The position numbers and the translations under genes are program-made. The notes below the pieces were generated by a model. It saw nothing but the letters and a program-made list of their open reading frames with translations. It had not been told where the DNA came from and did no database searches. Positions 24,690-34,434 of a stretch of 64,000 nt of DNA are shown piece by piece (position 1 is the stretch's first letter; the number at the start of each line of letters is the position of its first letter). Source of the stretch: Bradyrhizobium sp. CB1717 (GTDB taxonomy: Bacteria; Pseudomonadota; Alphaproteobacteria; Rhizobiales; Xanthobacteraceae). The stretch spans positions 3,038,001 through 3,102,000 of the forward strand of contig NZ_CP121666.1 in the NCBI RefSeq assembly GCF_029714325.1, given 5' to 3'.

Positions 24690-26420
24690 CTACTTCTGGG
24701 TTGGCTGACTCGACGTCGAAGGCGGCGGCGCACTGTTCTGGTTGGTCTGTCCACTCTGCGTGTTCTGGTTGGTGCTGGGCTGACTGGTGGACGACGTATT
24801 GCTTTGTGCCGGAGCCTGGCCGGTGGTCTGGCCTGGCGGCGGCGTGCTGGCCTGGCCCGTGGTGCCCGGTTGGTTCTGCTGAGCCTGGCCGGTTGTGGAC
24901 GGCTGGTTCTGCGGAGCCTGACCGGTGGTCTGGTTCTGCTGCGCCGGCACGTTGCTCTGGCCGGTGCTTTGTCCGGTCGTGTTCTGCGGCGCCGCCTGGT
25001 TGTTCTGGCCCTGGCCAACGGTCGTCGACTGGCCCTGCGTGGCGCGGATCTGGTTGGACACGCCGAGCGCAGCAACCGTGCGGGTATCGATCGCGCCGCT
25101 GGCCTGGAAGCCTTCCTGTCTCTGGAAGGTCATCAATGCCCTGCGTGTACCCGGCCCGAGGACGCCGTCGGCTTCGCCGGACAGCATGTGGCGTTCGATC
25201 AGGACCCGCTGAACAACGCGGATCTCGTCGGGGCTGAGATCGAGCGCAGCGATGCTGCCGCCACCTCCGCTCAAGCCACCACTGCGGGCATAGTGCGTCC
25301 GCGGCCCGGCGGGAATGACGTCGACGATCCTGCGGCTGCGGTCGGTGACGATGATCTCGTCATCGACAACGAAGAAGCTGTCGTCGCGGTAGTCAGGATA
25401 GACGTCGATCAACGCAGGATAAGCCGCGACCGAGACCACGGAGATGTTCCGCGGCACGACCACGCCGGCACTGATGCCGAAGTTGATGGCATTGGTGTTG
25501 ACCCGCACGCGGTCCACATTGCGTGAGCTCAGCACCGATTGTTGCAGCGTTGTCTGCTGCTGCGCATTCAGTTGCACGCGACCGGACATGCTCTGGGTGG
25601 CCGCGCCCTGGGTCTGAGCCTGAGTGTTGGCCTGACCTTGCGTGTTGGTGCCGGTGGTCGTGCCCTGACCCTGCTGGGCACTCTGGTTCTGGACGTTACC
25701 CTGCGCGCTGCCGCCAGTGTTCGCGCCGGTCGTTGTCGTGCTCGGGCTCTGCGCGTTCTTGTCTTGCGCGTTCGTGCCTTGTGCGTTCCTGTCTTGCGCG
25801 TTCCTGTCCTGAGCGGTGCTCTTGGTGTTCGCGCCGGTGGTCGTCGTGCTCTGACCCTGCGCGTTCTTGCCCTGGGAATTCTTGTCTTGTGCATTCTTAT
25901 CCCGGGTATTGTCCCTGGTATTGGCGCCCGTCGTGGTGCTCTTGTTCTGTTCGGCGCCCTGCGACTGATGCGTACGGTCGCGGTCGCTGCGGCTCTGTCC
26001 GACGGTCTGCTTGCCGCTCTTGTCGCTCTCGGACTTGGATTGACGCGCCTGGTCCCTGTCGTCACGGCTCTGGCCGACCGTCTGGTCCTTGCCTTGCTTG
26101 CTTTGCTCCGATTGCGACTGCCGCGCGCCGTCGCGGCCCTGACCGATGGTCTGCTTGTCGCTCTTGTCCGCGGCTCGGCTGCTGTCGTGCGCCGCAGAGG
26201 AGCCTTCGGCCCGACCGCCCGCGCGGCCCTGCGTCATTCCTTCGCTGCGCGAGGCACCAGCGGCGCCGTGCGACGACGCGCCGTCGGATCGTCCGTGTTC
26301 CGAAGCACCGCCGCCGGCGCTGCCGCCGGCACCTTCACGCACGCCTTGCGCCGACGCCAGGCTGACGCCGGCGAGCAGGATTGCCGTGGTCAGTAAAAAC
26401 TTGTTCTTTCTCGCGTTCAT
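24690..26420 (-). CDS. Secreted DUF1236 / peptidoglycan-binding protein with long low-complexity arms
   Basis: 576 residues from ATG 26420 (AAGGAG ahead). Signal peptide 1-24. Residues about 25-285 are a low-complexity Gln/Asn/Ser/Thr/Gly region with imperfect repeats (TTTTGANT, DKNAQ, TVGQSR). Residues about 300-365 match a DUF1236-like unit (FFVVDDEIIVTDRSRRIVDVI). A helical peptidoglycan-binding_1 motif follows (about 380-445: RVVQRVLIERHMLSGEADGVLGPGTRRALMTFQRQEG). The tail to 576 is again Gln/Asn/Pro/Thr repeats (QNQPSTTGQA). It probably sits in the periplasm or cell envelope, anchored to peptidoglycan through the middle, with disordered arms. Function unknown. Confidence 0.82.
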   Translation of the reverse strand: MNARKNKFLLTTAILLAGVSLASAQGVREGAGGSAGGGASEHGRSDGASSHGAAGASRSEGMTQGRAGGRAEGSSAAHDSSRAADKSDKQTIGQGRDGARQSQSEQSKQGKDQTVGQSRDDRDQARQSKSESDKSGKQTVGQSRSDRDRTHQSQGAEQNKSTTTGANTRDNTRDKNAQDKNSQGKNAQGQSTTTTGANTKSTAQDRNAQDRNAQGTNAQDKNAQSPSTTTTGANTGGSAQGNVQNQSAQQGQGTTTGTNTQGQANTQAQTQGAATQSMSGRVQLNAQQQTTLQQSVLSSRNVDRVRVNTNAINFGISAGVVVPRNISVVSVAAYPALIDVYPDYRDDSFFVVDDEIIVTDRSRRIVDVIPAGPRTHYARSGGLSGGGGSIAALDLSPDEIRVVQRVLIERHMLSGEADGVLGPGTRRALMTFQRQEGFQASGAIDTRTVAALGVSNQIRATQGQSTTVGQGQNNQAAPQNTTGQSTGQSNVPAQQNQTTGQAPQNQPSTTGQAQQNQPGTTGQASTPPPGQTTGQAPAQSNTSSTSQPSTNQNTQSGQTNQNSAPPPSTSSQPTQK

Positions 26421-26597
26421 CTGAGGCTCCTTGATTTGATTTGCTCGCTGATTTGATTTGCTCGCTGCAATCGCTCAGGTTCCGTCGCTGACGCGATCGC
26501 GCGCGTTGAATTTCACCGTCGAGGCCGGACGGCCTCGACCTGATCATCATTCCTGAGGGCTCAGCATTCCGTGCTGGGCCTGTCTTGGCGCTTCACA

Positions 26598-27011
26598 TCA
26601 CCAGTGATGGTGCCAACGATGGTGATAGAAGTGCCGACGCGAGAACGGTCCGCCGTAATAGGCGTAGGCCGGACGCACGACGCGGCGATAGCGATACCCG
26701 TAATCGGCTGGGGCATAACCAGTGCTGTAGTAGGTCGTGGTGTAGCCGCCCCAGGGATACGGTTCGTAGCCGCCGTAATACGCCGGCGCGTAGCCGCCGC
26801 CGTAATAGCCGTAACCCGGGCCATAGTAGCCGTAACCCGGCCCATACGCGTAAGCGGAAGAGGCCAGGCCGCCGATCACGGCGCCTGCGATCAATCCACC
26901 TGCCAGCGCCGGACCGAAGCCGCCACGCCAATGGGCTTCCGCGGGCGTTGGTGCTGCCACCGCGCTCATGCCGAGCGTGCCGACGGTTGCCAGAACTAGC
27001 GCGGTCTTCAT
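26598..27011 (-). CDS. Small secreted Gly/Tyr-rich protein with glycine-zipper-like segment
   Basis: 137 residues; start at ATG 27011 with GAGGAGGA ahead. Signal peptide MKTALVLATVGTLGMSAVA. ALAGGLIAGAVIGGLASSAYA (about 36-56) is a glycine-rich hydrophobic helix. The rest is Tyr/Gly/Pro-rich (GYGYYGPGYGYY) with a His-rich basic end (HFYHHRWHHHW) that could bind metal. Such proteins are abundant in bradyrhizobia and envelope-associated, with no known function. Confidence 0.72.
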   Translation of the reverse strand: MKTALVLATVGTLGMSAVAAPTPAEAHWRGGFGPALAGGLIAGAVIGGLASSAYAYGPGYGYYGPGYGYYGGGYAPAYYGGYEPYPWGGYTTTYYSTGYAPADYGYRYRRVVRPAYAYYGGPFSRRHFYHHRWHHHW

Positions 27012-27276
27012 GTGCTGTCCTCCTCGTTGGTGTTGTGATGCCGTGCCAACATCAACGACGGGCAAAAGTTGCAAACGCGCAATCAGGAGCGGCAAAGAGT
27101 CATGAAGATAAATGCGCGTTCATCTCGATGGTCTCGCGTCTCCTGATGGCGGTCGCTTCAGGACTGATCGCGTCGGTTGAAGGGATCGACCAGCCACGCT
27201 GTTCCGCGGACATTTGTTGATCGCGTCGCGCCGTTTGTTCCCGAGGCTGCGGCGGTTTGGCACATGCGTAGCCGCC

Positions 27277-27888
27277 CTAGTCCGACGCCAACCCCGTCCT
27301 TCGCCGCAGATCCGTGATGGCGCGTAAGAAGCTGTCGGCCGGCGTTGTTTCCGGATCGATCAGCCGGTGCAGGCGAAAGCCGTCTTCCAGCGCCAGCACG
27401 ACGGAGGCCATCCAGGGCGGGTTCAGAGTGTCGCCCTTCGCGTTGCCCTTCAATGTCGCCTCGATGATGTCGGCGACCAGCTTGCGCCGCGCGCGCAGGC
27501 GTTTTGCAAGTTCGGGCCGGCGCTTCGCGGCGCGCGCGACGTAGAGGATCATCTCCATGTGGAGGAGGGGCGCGCGGCCGAGCGGGTCCTGCTTGCTGCG
27601 GTCCATCGTCTTCAGTGCCGCGATGAAATCGTCGAGATTGTCGTGCTGGGCGAGGATGTCCATGTTGCGGCGGATCGACTGCTCGACATGGTCCTCGAGC
27701 ATGGCGATGATCAGCTCGTCCTTGCTTTTGAAGTTGGAATAGAACGCGCCGCGGGTGAAACCCGCCGCCGCCGCGATCGCCTCGATGCTGGCGCCGCCGA
27801 TGCCGTCCTCCTCGAACACGCGCGCGGCGGCCTCGAACAGCTTGTCGCGCGTGTCGTCCCTGGTCGGCCTGGTTCTCACCCTTGACAT
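27277..27888 (-). CDS. TetR family transcriptional repressor
   Basis: 203 residues. N-terminal TetR HTH: LFEAAARVFEEDGIGGASIEAIAAAAGFTRGAFYSNFKSKDELI (about 17-60). The C-terminal ligand-binding part is helical. The gene is divergent from the cytochrome P450 gene, with a perfect 26-bp inverted repeat in the gap at 27912-27937. That layout strongly suggests it represses the P450 and itself until a small ligand, perhaps the P450 substrate, binds. Ligand unknown. Confidence 0.92.
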   Translation of the reverse strand: MSRVRTRPTRDDTRDKLFEAAARVFEEDGIGGASIEAIAAAAGFTRGAFYSNFKSKDELIIAMLEDHVEQSIRRNMDILAQHDNLDDFIAALKTMDRSKQDPLGRAPLLHMEMILYVARAAKRRPELAKRLRARRKLVADIIEATLKGNAKGDTLNPPWMASVVLALEDGFRLHRLIDPETTPADSFLRAITDLRRRTGLASD

Positions 27889-27911
27889 CGGCGCAGCTTA
27901 GGGCAGAATGC

Positions 27912-27937
27912 AACTCGATACAACAATGTATCGAGTT
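27912..27937. promoter_or_regulatory. TetR operator between tetR and the P450 gene
   Basis: Perfect inverted repeat with 11-bp arms AACTCGATACA / TGTATCGAGTT and a four-base centre ACAA. It starts 24 bases before the tetR start codon in the divergent promoter region. Perfect symmetry and position make it the likely binding site of the adjacent TetR. Confidence 0.82.
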
Positions 27938-28014
27938 GACAATAAAAGGGATGGTTACGCCGGGCAGGGGCCGCCTTGCGTATGCGTGTCATGCGGCAAC
28001 CGATTGAGGTCACC

Positions 28015-29247
28015 ATGAACGAGCAAGTGCAACCCGCCGGCGCTGATCCGCTGTTCAATCCGCTGTCGCCGGATTTCATCCGCGATCCCTATCCGCATTA
28101 CGACCGGCTGCGCGCGATCGATCCGATCCATGTGACGCCGTTCGGCCAGTTCGTCGCCAGCCGTCACGCCGATGTCAGCCTCGTGATGCGCGACAAGCGC
28201 TTCGGCAAGGATTTCGTCGAACGCTCCAAGCGCCGCTACAGCGAAAAGATCATGGACGAGCCGGTGTTCCGCAGCATGAGCCACTGGATGCTGCAGTCTG
28301 ATCCCCCGGATCACACCCGCCTGCGCGGCCTCGTCGTAAAAGCTTTCACGGCGCGCCGGGTCGAGGACATGCGGCCGCGCATCCAGGAGATCGTCGACCA
28401 GGCCATCGATGCCGTGATCGCGCGCGGCCACATGGACCTGATCGAGGATTTCGCCTTCCGCCTGCCCGTCACCATCATCTGCGACATGCTCGGCATCCCC
28501 GAGGACCATCGCGAGGTCTTCTACAAGAGCTCGCGTGACGGGGGCCGGCTGCTCGACCCCGTGCCGCTCACGCCGGAGGAGATCGCCAAGGGCAACGCCG
28601 GCAACATGATGGCGCAGATGTATTTCCAGCAGCTGTTCGAGCTGCGTCGCAAAAATCCCGGCGACGACCTCATCACGCAGCTGGTGCAGGCCGAGGAGGA
28701 CGGCAACAAGCTCACCAATGAGGAGCTGACCGCCAACATCATCCTGCTGTTCGGCGCCGGTCACGAGACCACCGTCAATCTGATCGGCAATGGCCTGCTG
28801 GCGCTCCACCGCAATCCGGACCAGCTCGCGCTGCTGAAGGCGCGGCCGGAGCTGATGGTGGGCGCGATCGAGGAATTTTTGCGCTACGATTCCTCCGTGC
28901 AGATGACCGGGCGTGTCACGCTGGAGGACATCGAGGATCTCGGCGGCAGGCAGATCCCCAAGGGCGAGACGGTGCTCTGCCTGCTCGGCTCGGCCAACCG
29001 CGATCCCGCCGTTTACCCTGATCGGCCGGACCGGCTCGACGTCACCAGGCAGAACGTCAAGCCGCTGTCGTTCGGCGGCGGCATCCATTTCTGCCTGGGG
29101 GCTCAACTGGCACGCATCGAGGCCGAGATCGCCATCGCCACGCTGCTCCGGCGGCTGCCTGACTTGCGCATCGACGACGTCGAGAACCCGAAATGGCGGT
29201 CGACCTTCGTGCTGCGCGGTCTGACGCAGCTCCCCGCCAGCTGGTGA
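28015..29247 (+). CDS. Cytochrome P450
   Basis: 410 residues from ATG 28015; an in-frame ATG at 27976 would add 13 residues, but GAGGT lies just ahead of 28015. All P450 landmarks are present: oxygen-binding I-helix FGAGHETT (about 247), K-helix ExxR in IEEFLRYD (about 287), and the heme loop FGGGIHFCLGAQLAR with the Cys ligand at about 360. It is soluble, of the bacterial class that needs separate ferredoxin/ferredoxin reductase partners, none of which is adjacent. Likely hydroxylates a small hydrophobic molecule. Control by the divergent TetR is expected. Confidence 0.93.
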   Translation: MNEQVQPAGADPLFNPLSPDFIRDPYPHYDRLRAIDPIHVTPFGQFVASRHADVSLVMRDKRFGKDFVERSKRRYSEKIMDEPVFRSMSHWMLQSDPPDHTRLRGLVVKAFTARRVEDMRPRIQEIVDQAIDAVIARGHMDLIEDFAFRLPVTIICDMLGIPEDHREVFYKSSRDGGRLLDPVPLTPEEIAKGNAGNMMAQMYFQQLFELRRKNPGDDLITQLVQAEEDGNKLTNEELTANIILLFGAGHETTVNLIGNGLLALHRNPDQLALLKARPELMVGAIEEFLRYDSSVQMTGRVTLEDIEDLGGRQIPKGETVLCLLGSANRDPAVYPDRPDRLDVTRQNVKPLSFGGGIHFCLGAQLARIEAEIAIATLLRRLPDLRIDDVENPKWRSTFVLRGLTQLPASW

Positions 29248-29401
29248 GGCCCCACCGTTAACCTCCGCGCGCAACAGTCGCTGTGACTTCGCCACACTTC
29301 CCTCTATATAAGGGGCTGTTCCGGCGCGCCTGAAGCCTCAAGGCCAAGGTTTGCAGGGGTCAAGGTTTGGCCCGGGTGCCGGTTTGGCCGAGGGGAGACC
29401 C

Positions 29402-32400
29402 GTGCAGACGACGCTGCTCGGATTGGCGATTGCCTTCATCTTAGCGCTGCTCGCCGCGCTGATCGGGCCTTACTTCATCGACTGGAACCAGTTCAGGCCC
29501 CAGTTCGAGGCGGAGGCCGGCCGGATCATCGGCGTACCGGTGCGGGTGGCGGGCGAGCTGGACGCGCGGCTCCTGCCGGCGCCGACCTTGCGGCTGCGCT
29601 CGGTGACCTTCGGCGGCAACAACGATCTCGGCCGGCTGCGCGCCGACAAGCTCGACGTCGAGTTCAGCCTGGGCTCCCTCATGCGCGGCGAATGGCGCGC
29701 CACCGAGCTGACCGTGGGCGGCATGGCGGTCGATCTCGGCCTCGATGCGCGCGGGCGGGTCGATTTGCCGTCCACCGCGAGCGGCAGCTTCAACCTGGGC
29801 TCGCTCGCCATCGAGCGGGTGAACCTCACCGGCCGCATCGCGCTGCATGATGCCGCCAGCCGCTCGACGCTGGAGCTGACCGACATCGCATTCTCCGGCG
29901 ACGTCCGCTCGCTCGCCGGTTCGGTGCGCGGCGACGGCAGTTTCAAGGTGTCAGGCACGCGCTATCCGTTCCGCGTCTCCTCCGGCCCGAGCGCCGACGG
30001 CAGCGCCACGCGCCTGCATCTCAACGTCGATCCCGGCGAGCGCGCGATCCTGGCCGATCTCGAAGGCGTGCTCGCCTTCGACAACCGCCTGCCGAAATTC
30101 GACGGCGCGTTGACGCTCGCGGTGCCCGCGAAGAAGTCGGGCGAGGCGGGGCCGACGCCGTGGAAGCTCACTGCAAAACTCAAGGCCGACCCGGCCGGCG
30201 CCAAGTTCGACCAGATCGATGCGAGCATCGGCACTGATGACAACGCGTTGAAAGTCGGCGGCGTCGGCGACCTCAGGTTCGGTGCTTCACCGCTGCTGCG
30301 CGCGGTGCTGTCGGCCCGCCAGATCGATGCCGACAGGCTGGCGGCCAAAAACGATTCCGAGCCGCTGCGCATCCTGCCGGCGCTGCGCGCAGGCCTCGCC
30401 GCGATCCCGCAGGCACCGATCCCGGCGCAGATCGAGTTCAACTCCGACCAGATCATGCTCGGCGGCCGCCCGCTCCAGAACATCGCGGCGGAGCTTGCGA
30501 CCGACGGCCGGTCCTGGACCTTCCGGCGGCTCGAGTTGCGCGCGCCCGGCGCGACGCAGCTCTCGCTCAACGGCGCAACGCCCGGCGCCGACAGTTTCAG
30601 CGGCCGCCTCAACGTCGAATCCTCCGATCCTGACACGCTGGTGGCCTGGCTGCAGGGCCGCAGCGAGATCAACCGCCGCAGCACCCGGCCGCTGCGCCTT
30701 GCCGGCGACGTGACCATCGCCGCCAACCATCTCGCCGTCGACCACCTGAAGGCCGACATCGAAGGCGGCGCCATCGAGGGACGGATTGCCTTCGTCCAGA
30801 CCGGCGCGAGCAAGGGCTCGCGGATCGACGCCGAGCTGAAGGCCGACCGGCTCGATCTCGACGCCGCCGCGAGTTTTGTCCGCGCGCTCGCAGGGCCGCA
30901 AGGCGAATGGCCGGAGGAGGCAAGGCTCTCGCTCGATGTCGGCCGCGCCATCTCCGCCGGCCAGGAGTTGCGACCGTTCGCGGCGAAGCTCGGTTACGGG
31001 CCGAATTCGCTGTCGCTGGAGCAGTTGCGGTTCGGCCAGACCAGCGGCGTGACCACGGAAGCGAGCGGCAGCTTCGACCGCACCAGGGCCACCGGCAAGC
31101 TCGCGCTGAAATCCTCAGGCAACTCACTGCACGAGCTCACCGCACTGATCGAGCCGTTCGCTCCGTCGGTGCGTGCGCGCTTCGATGCCCTGCCGTCGCT
31201 GCCGGGCGCGACGCGCCTGAAGCTCGATCTCAGCCTCGACAGGAACGCCGAGCATGCCGATCGCAGCGACGCCCGCGCCGTGCTCGATCTCGACGCGCCG
31301 CAGCTCAAGGCCAATGCGACGCTGGCCGTGCAGACGCCGGTAGCGGCCGTCAACGGCATCGATCTCGACAAATTGCAGAGCAGCGACTTCACGCTGGAGT
31401 CGAAAGTCTCGACACCGCAGGCCGGCGCATTGCTGGCCCTGCTTGGGCTGGATCGCGTGGTGGCCGCGGGCGAGGGCGCGTCGCAGTTCGAAGGCAAGCT
31501 CAGCGGTGCCTGGCGGCGGCCGCTGCAATTGAACGCGAAAATCAGCGGCGGCGGGCTCGATGCGGATGCGCAAGGGACTGTCGAGCTGTCGGAGCCAAAA
31601 GCCAGCGTGAATCTGCGGGTGCGCAACGTCAGCCTCGCGCCGCTGTTCGGGACTGGCACGGCCGACAAGTCGGTGCAGGGCGTCAGCCTGTCCTCGCGCC
31701 TCACACTGGCAGGCAACCGCCTGACCTTCAACGATCTCGACGGCAGCGCAGGCAGCTCGCATCTGCGCGGGCGTCTCGCGGTCACGCTCGATCAGGAGAA
31801 GAGCGTCGACGGCGAGATGGGCCTCGATACGCTCGACCTTGGGCCTGCGCTCGCGATGGCGATCGGCGCGGCGGGACGCGATGCGGGCGAGCCGCTGAGT
31901 GCGGGGCTGCTCGGTGGCTGGCGCGGCCGCATCGCCTTCCAGGCGCTGCGCGGCACGACGCCTGGCGGCATCGAGCTGCGCCCGTTCGGCGGAACGATTC
32001 GCAGCGACGGCCAGTCGCTCGCGCTCGATGGCCTCAAGGGCGGCGTCGGCGGCGGCGAGATGTCGGCAAGCTTCGACGCACGCAATGGCGCCAATGGCCT
32101 GGCGCTGAACGCGCGCATCGAGCTCAGCAATGTCGATGCGACCGTGCTGCGCTACCGCGACCTCGCGCTGCCGAAGGGGCGTGCGTCGGTGCAGATGGCG
32201 CTGACCAGCCAGGGCCGCAGCGTCGCGGCGCTCACCGGCGCGCTCGCCGGCAACGGTACCGTGACGCTCGAATCCGCCGAGATCAGCGGCCTCAATCCGC
32301 GCGCCTTCGAGATCGCCATCCGCGCCAGCGACGGCGGCCAGGTCAGCGACGACAACCGCCTGCGGCAGCTGGTCGAGCCGGCGCTCTCGGCAGGCCCCAT

Positions 32401-33043
32401 CGCGGTCGCCTCGGCGCAGATCCCGTTCACCATCCGCGACGGACGGCTGCGCGTCGGCGCGACGCCGCTGGAGGCGAAGAATGCCCGCGCCATCGTCTCC
32501 GGCGGCTACGACATTCCCGCCGACCAGGCCGACATCCGCGCCAGCCTGACGCCGATCATGACCGGACTCTCCGGCGCGCCGCCCGAGATCCAGCTGTTCG
32601 CGGCAGGTCCTCCCGACAAGCTCAATCGCACCGTCGATCTCGCGCCGCTGTCGTCATGGCTTGCGGTGCGCACGATCGACCGCGAGACGCGCCGGCTTGA
32701 TGCGATCGAGCGCGGCGAGCCGCCGCCGGCGACCGCCGCGCTGCCGACGCTGGTGTCGCCGGAGGCGGCGCCCGAACCGGCGCCGGTCAATGTGCCGCTG
32801 CCGGGCCAGGATCCGCGCCGCGCGCCGCCAAAGACGAAGGCCGCGCCGACGCCGAAGGCGCCGCAGGCCGCGCCCGCAGCGCCAAGCCCTCCACTTACAA
32901 GTCCAGCACTGACAAGCCCTCCGCCACTCGCGAGCCAGCAGGTCGCGCCGTTGCCGCCGCCGATCGAGGTGCGGCCGGCGCCCGGCCCTGCGCCAAAACC
33001 CAAGCCGAAGCCGCCGCTGGTGCTGACGCCGCAGAATCCTTGA
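29402..33043 (+). CDS. AsmA family protein, very large
   Basis: 1213 residues from a GTG at 29402, preceded by GGGGAGA. One N-terminal membrane anchor (TLLGLAIAFILALLAALIGPYF) is followed by the AsmA start (FRPQFEAEAGRIIGVPVRVAGELDARLLPAPTLRLRSV). A long repetitive beta-rich periplasmic region extends to about residue 1085, including the AsmA_2-like C-terminal domain (VRNVSLAPLF through the GYDIPADQADIRASLTPIM segment). The last ~100 residues are Pro/Ala-rich. AsmA-like proteins span the periplasm and help move phospholipids to, or assemble, the outer membrane. Single gene with its own upstream region. Confidence 0.9.
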   Translation: MQTTLLGLAIAFILALLAALIGPYFIDWNQFRPQFEAEAGRIIGVPVRVAGELDARLLPAPTLRLRSVTFGGNNDLGRLRADKLDVEFSLGSLMRGEWRATELTVGGMAVDLGLDARGRVDLPSTASGSFNLGSLAIERVNLTGRIALHDAASRSTLELTDIAFSGDVRSLAGSVRGDGSFKVSGTRYPFRVSSGPSADGSATRLHLNVDPGERAILADLEGVLAFDNRLPKFDGALTLAVPAKKSGEAGPTPWKLTAKLKADPAGAKFDQIDASIGTDDNALKVGGVGDLRFGASPLLRAVLSARQIDADRLAAKNDSEPLRILPALRAGLAAIPQAPIPAQIEFNSDQIMLGGRPLQNIAAELATDGRSWTFRRLELRAPGATQLSLNGATPGADSFSGRLNVESSDPDTLVAWLQGRSEINRRSTRPLRLAGDVTIAANHLAVDHLKADIEGGAIEGRIAFVQTGASKGSRIDAELKADRLDLDAAASFVRALAGPQGEWPEEARLSLDVGRAISAGQELRPFAAKLGYGPNSLSLEQLRFGQTSGVTTEASGSFDRTRATGKLALKSSGNSLHELTALIEPFAPSVRARFDALPSLPGATRLKLDLSLDRNAEHADRSDARAVLDLDAPQLKANATLAVQTPVAAVNGIDLDKLQSSDFTLESKVSTPQAGALLALLGLDRVVAAGEGASQFEGKLSGAWRRPLQLNAKISGGGLDADAQGTVELSEPKASVNLRVRNVSLAPLFGTGTADKSVQGVSLSSRLTLAGNRLTFNDLDGSAGSSHLRGRLAVTLDQEKSVDGEMGLDTLDLGPALAMAIGAAGRDAGEPLSAGLLGGWRGRIAFQALRGTTPGGIELRPFGGTIRSDGQSLALDGLKGGVGGGEMSASFDARNGANGLALNARIELSNVDATVLRYRDLALPKGRASVQMALTSQGRSVAALTGALAGNGTVTLESAEISGLNPRAFEIAIRASDGGQVSDDNRLRQLVEPALSAGPIAVASAQIPFTIRDGRLRVGATPLEAKNARAIVSGGYDIPADQADIRASLTPIMTGLSGAPPEIQLFAAGPPDKLNRTVDLAPLSSWLAVRTIDRETRRLDAIERGEPPPATAALPTLVSPEAAPEPAPVNVPLPGQDPRRAPPKTKAAPTPKAPQAAPAAPSPPLTSPALTSPPPLASQQVAPLPPPIEVRPAPGPAPKPKPKPPLVLTPQNP

Positions 33044-33135
33044 GCGGATTGATTTGCGCGGATTGAGAGCGCACGTCCCGCGCAGCCCCTTGCCCGCCGG
33101 TTAACCCATTCTCTCGCATTTGAATGAATTTTAGT

Positions 33136-33154
33136 CGGCAAAACTGATTTGCCG
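33136..33154 (+). terminator. Hairpin with T-rich tail after the AsmA gene
   Basis: CGGCAAA / TTTGCCG stem with a five-base loop, followed by ATTTTACC. It lies about 90 bp after the AsmA stop and 115 bp before the DUF2336 start. It could be a terminator or a promoter-region element. Confidence 0.45.
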
Positions 33155-33268
33155 ATTTTACCGAATTCTCGCGTTTCATCTCTAGCGTTGGATCCCAGAG
33201 GAATTCGGCGTCGCGCAAAGACAGGCGCAACGGTTCGGCAAAGAACGACCAAGAACTGGGGTATCGAG

Positions 33269-34393
33269 ATGAACGGGGCGAAATCGCTTCTGCAGGATCT
33301 GGACGACGCAATCGCGCGCGGCACCGACGAAAGCCGGGCACGCGCGTTGTGGCACGCGACCGATCTTCTGATCACCGGCCGCTATGTCGACGACGAGATC
33401 AGCATGTTCGGCGAGGTGATCGGCCGGCTCGCCGACGAGATCGAGGTCGCCGCCCGCGTGCAGCTGTCCGAATTGATGTCGGCCTGCGACCACGCTCCGC
33501 TCAACGTCATCGAGAAGCTCGCTTTCGACGATGCGATCGAGGTCGCCGGTCCCGTGCTGCGCGATTCCACCCGGATCGACGAGAAGGTTCTGGTCGAGAG
33601 CGCCATGACCAAGGGCCAGGCGCATCTGCTCGCGATCTCGCAGCGCCAGTCGATCGGCGAGGCCGTGACCGACGTGCTGGTCAAACGCGGCAACCATGAG
33701 GTCGTGACCTCGGTTGCGAAGAACGAAGGCGCGCGCTTCTCCGGCTCGGGCCTGTTGCACATGGTCCGTCGCGCCGAGGGCGACTCGATCCTTGCCGAGC
33801 AGCTTGGCCTGCGCAAGGACGTGCCGCGTCACATCTTCCAGCAGCTGATCGCGAAGGCGTCGGAAGACGTCCGCCGCCGGCTCGAGACCGAACGCCCCGA
33901 GATGATGGCGCAGATTCAGAGCTCGGTGACCGAGGTCACAGGCGATCTGCAATCCAAGTTCGGTCCGTCCTCGCGCAGCTATTTCGTCGCCAAGCGCGTG
34001 GTGACGACGCAGTACCGCCAAGGCAACCTCAACCAGGATTCGATCTCGAACTATGCGCGCCAGCACCGCTTCGACGAGGTGCAGATCGGCCTATCGCTGC
34101 TGTCGGCGCTGCCGGTTGACGTGATCGAGCGCGCGCTGATGGACCGCAACCGCGAGATGATCCTGGTGCTGTGCAAGGCGCTCGACTTCTCCTGGGACAC
34201 CACCATGTCGCTGCTGTTCCTCGGTGCCAAGGATCACCTGATCACGGCGCGCGACCTCCAGGACAACGAACGCGAGTTCGGCCGGCTCAAGATCGAGACC
34301 TCGCGCAGCATCCTGAAATTCTACCAGTCGCGCAAGAACAGCGCGGGTGCCGATTCCGCCTCGGGCCGTCAGCCCGAGCTCCAGGTTCACTGA
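33269..34393 (+). CDS. DUF2336 domain-containing protein
   Basis: 374 residues from ATG 33269. The protein is almost entirely helical, with HEAT-like repeats in the region of DUF2336 (about 20-360: TDLLITGRYVDDEISMFGEVIGRLADEIE, LSELMSACDHAPLNVIEKLAFDDAIEVAGPVL). DUF2336 proteins are widespread in alphaproteobacteria; functions are poorly known, and some are linked to c-di-GMP or cell-cycle signalling. No signal peptide or membrane segment, so cytoplasmic. A small gene follows 41 bp later and may be cotranscribed. Confidence 0.82.
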   Translation: MNGAKSLLQDLDDAIARGTDESRARALWHATDLLITGRYVDDEISMFGEVIGRLADEIEVAARVQLSELMSACDHAPLNVIEKLAFDDAIEVAGPVLRDSTRIDEKVLVESAMTKGQAHLLAISQRQSIGEAVTDVLVKRGNHEVVTSVAKNEGARFSGSGLLHMVRRAEGDSILAEQLGLRKDVPRHIFQQLIAKASEDVRRRLETERPEMMAQIQSSVTEVTGDLQSKFGPSSRSYFVAKRVVTTQYRQGNLNQDSISNYARQHRFDEVQIGLSLLSALPVDVIERALMDRNREMILVLCKALDFSWDTTMSLLFLGAKDHLITARDLQDNEREFGRLKIETSRSILKFYQSRKNSAGADSASGRQPELQVH

Positions 34394-34434
34394 ACAGTTG
34401 CACTGAGCAGGAATTCGAGAGGGGAGTATTGCAG

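Noticed and set aside
24517..24708. A TTG-started 63-codon frame with one hydrophobic segment
   Set aside because: Runs through the terminator hairpin of the converging gene, has no ribosome site and no known family.
25600..26150. Repeated tracts resembling a tandem DNA repeat array
   Set aside because: They are in-frame codon repeats of the DUF1236 protein's low-complexity arm, not a separate element.
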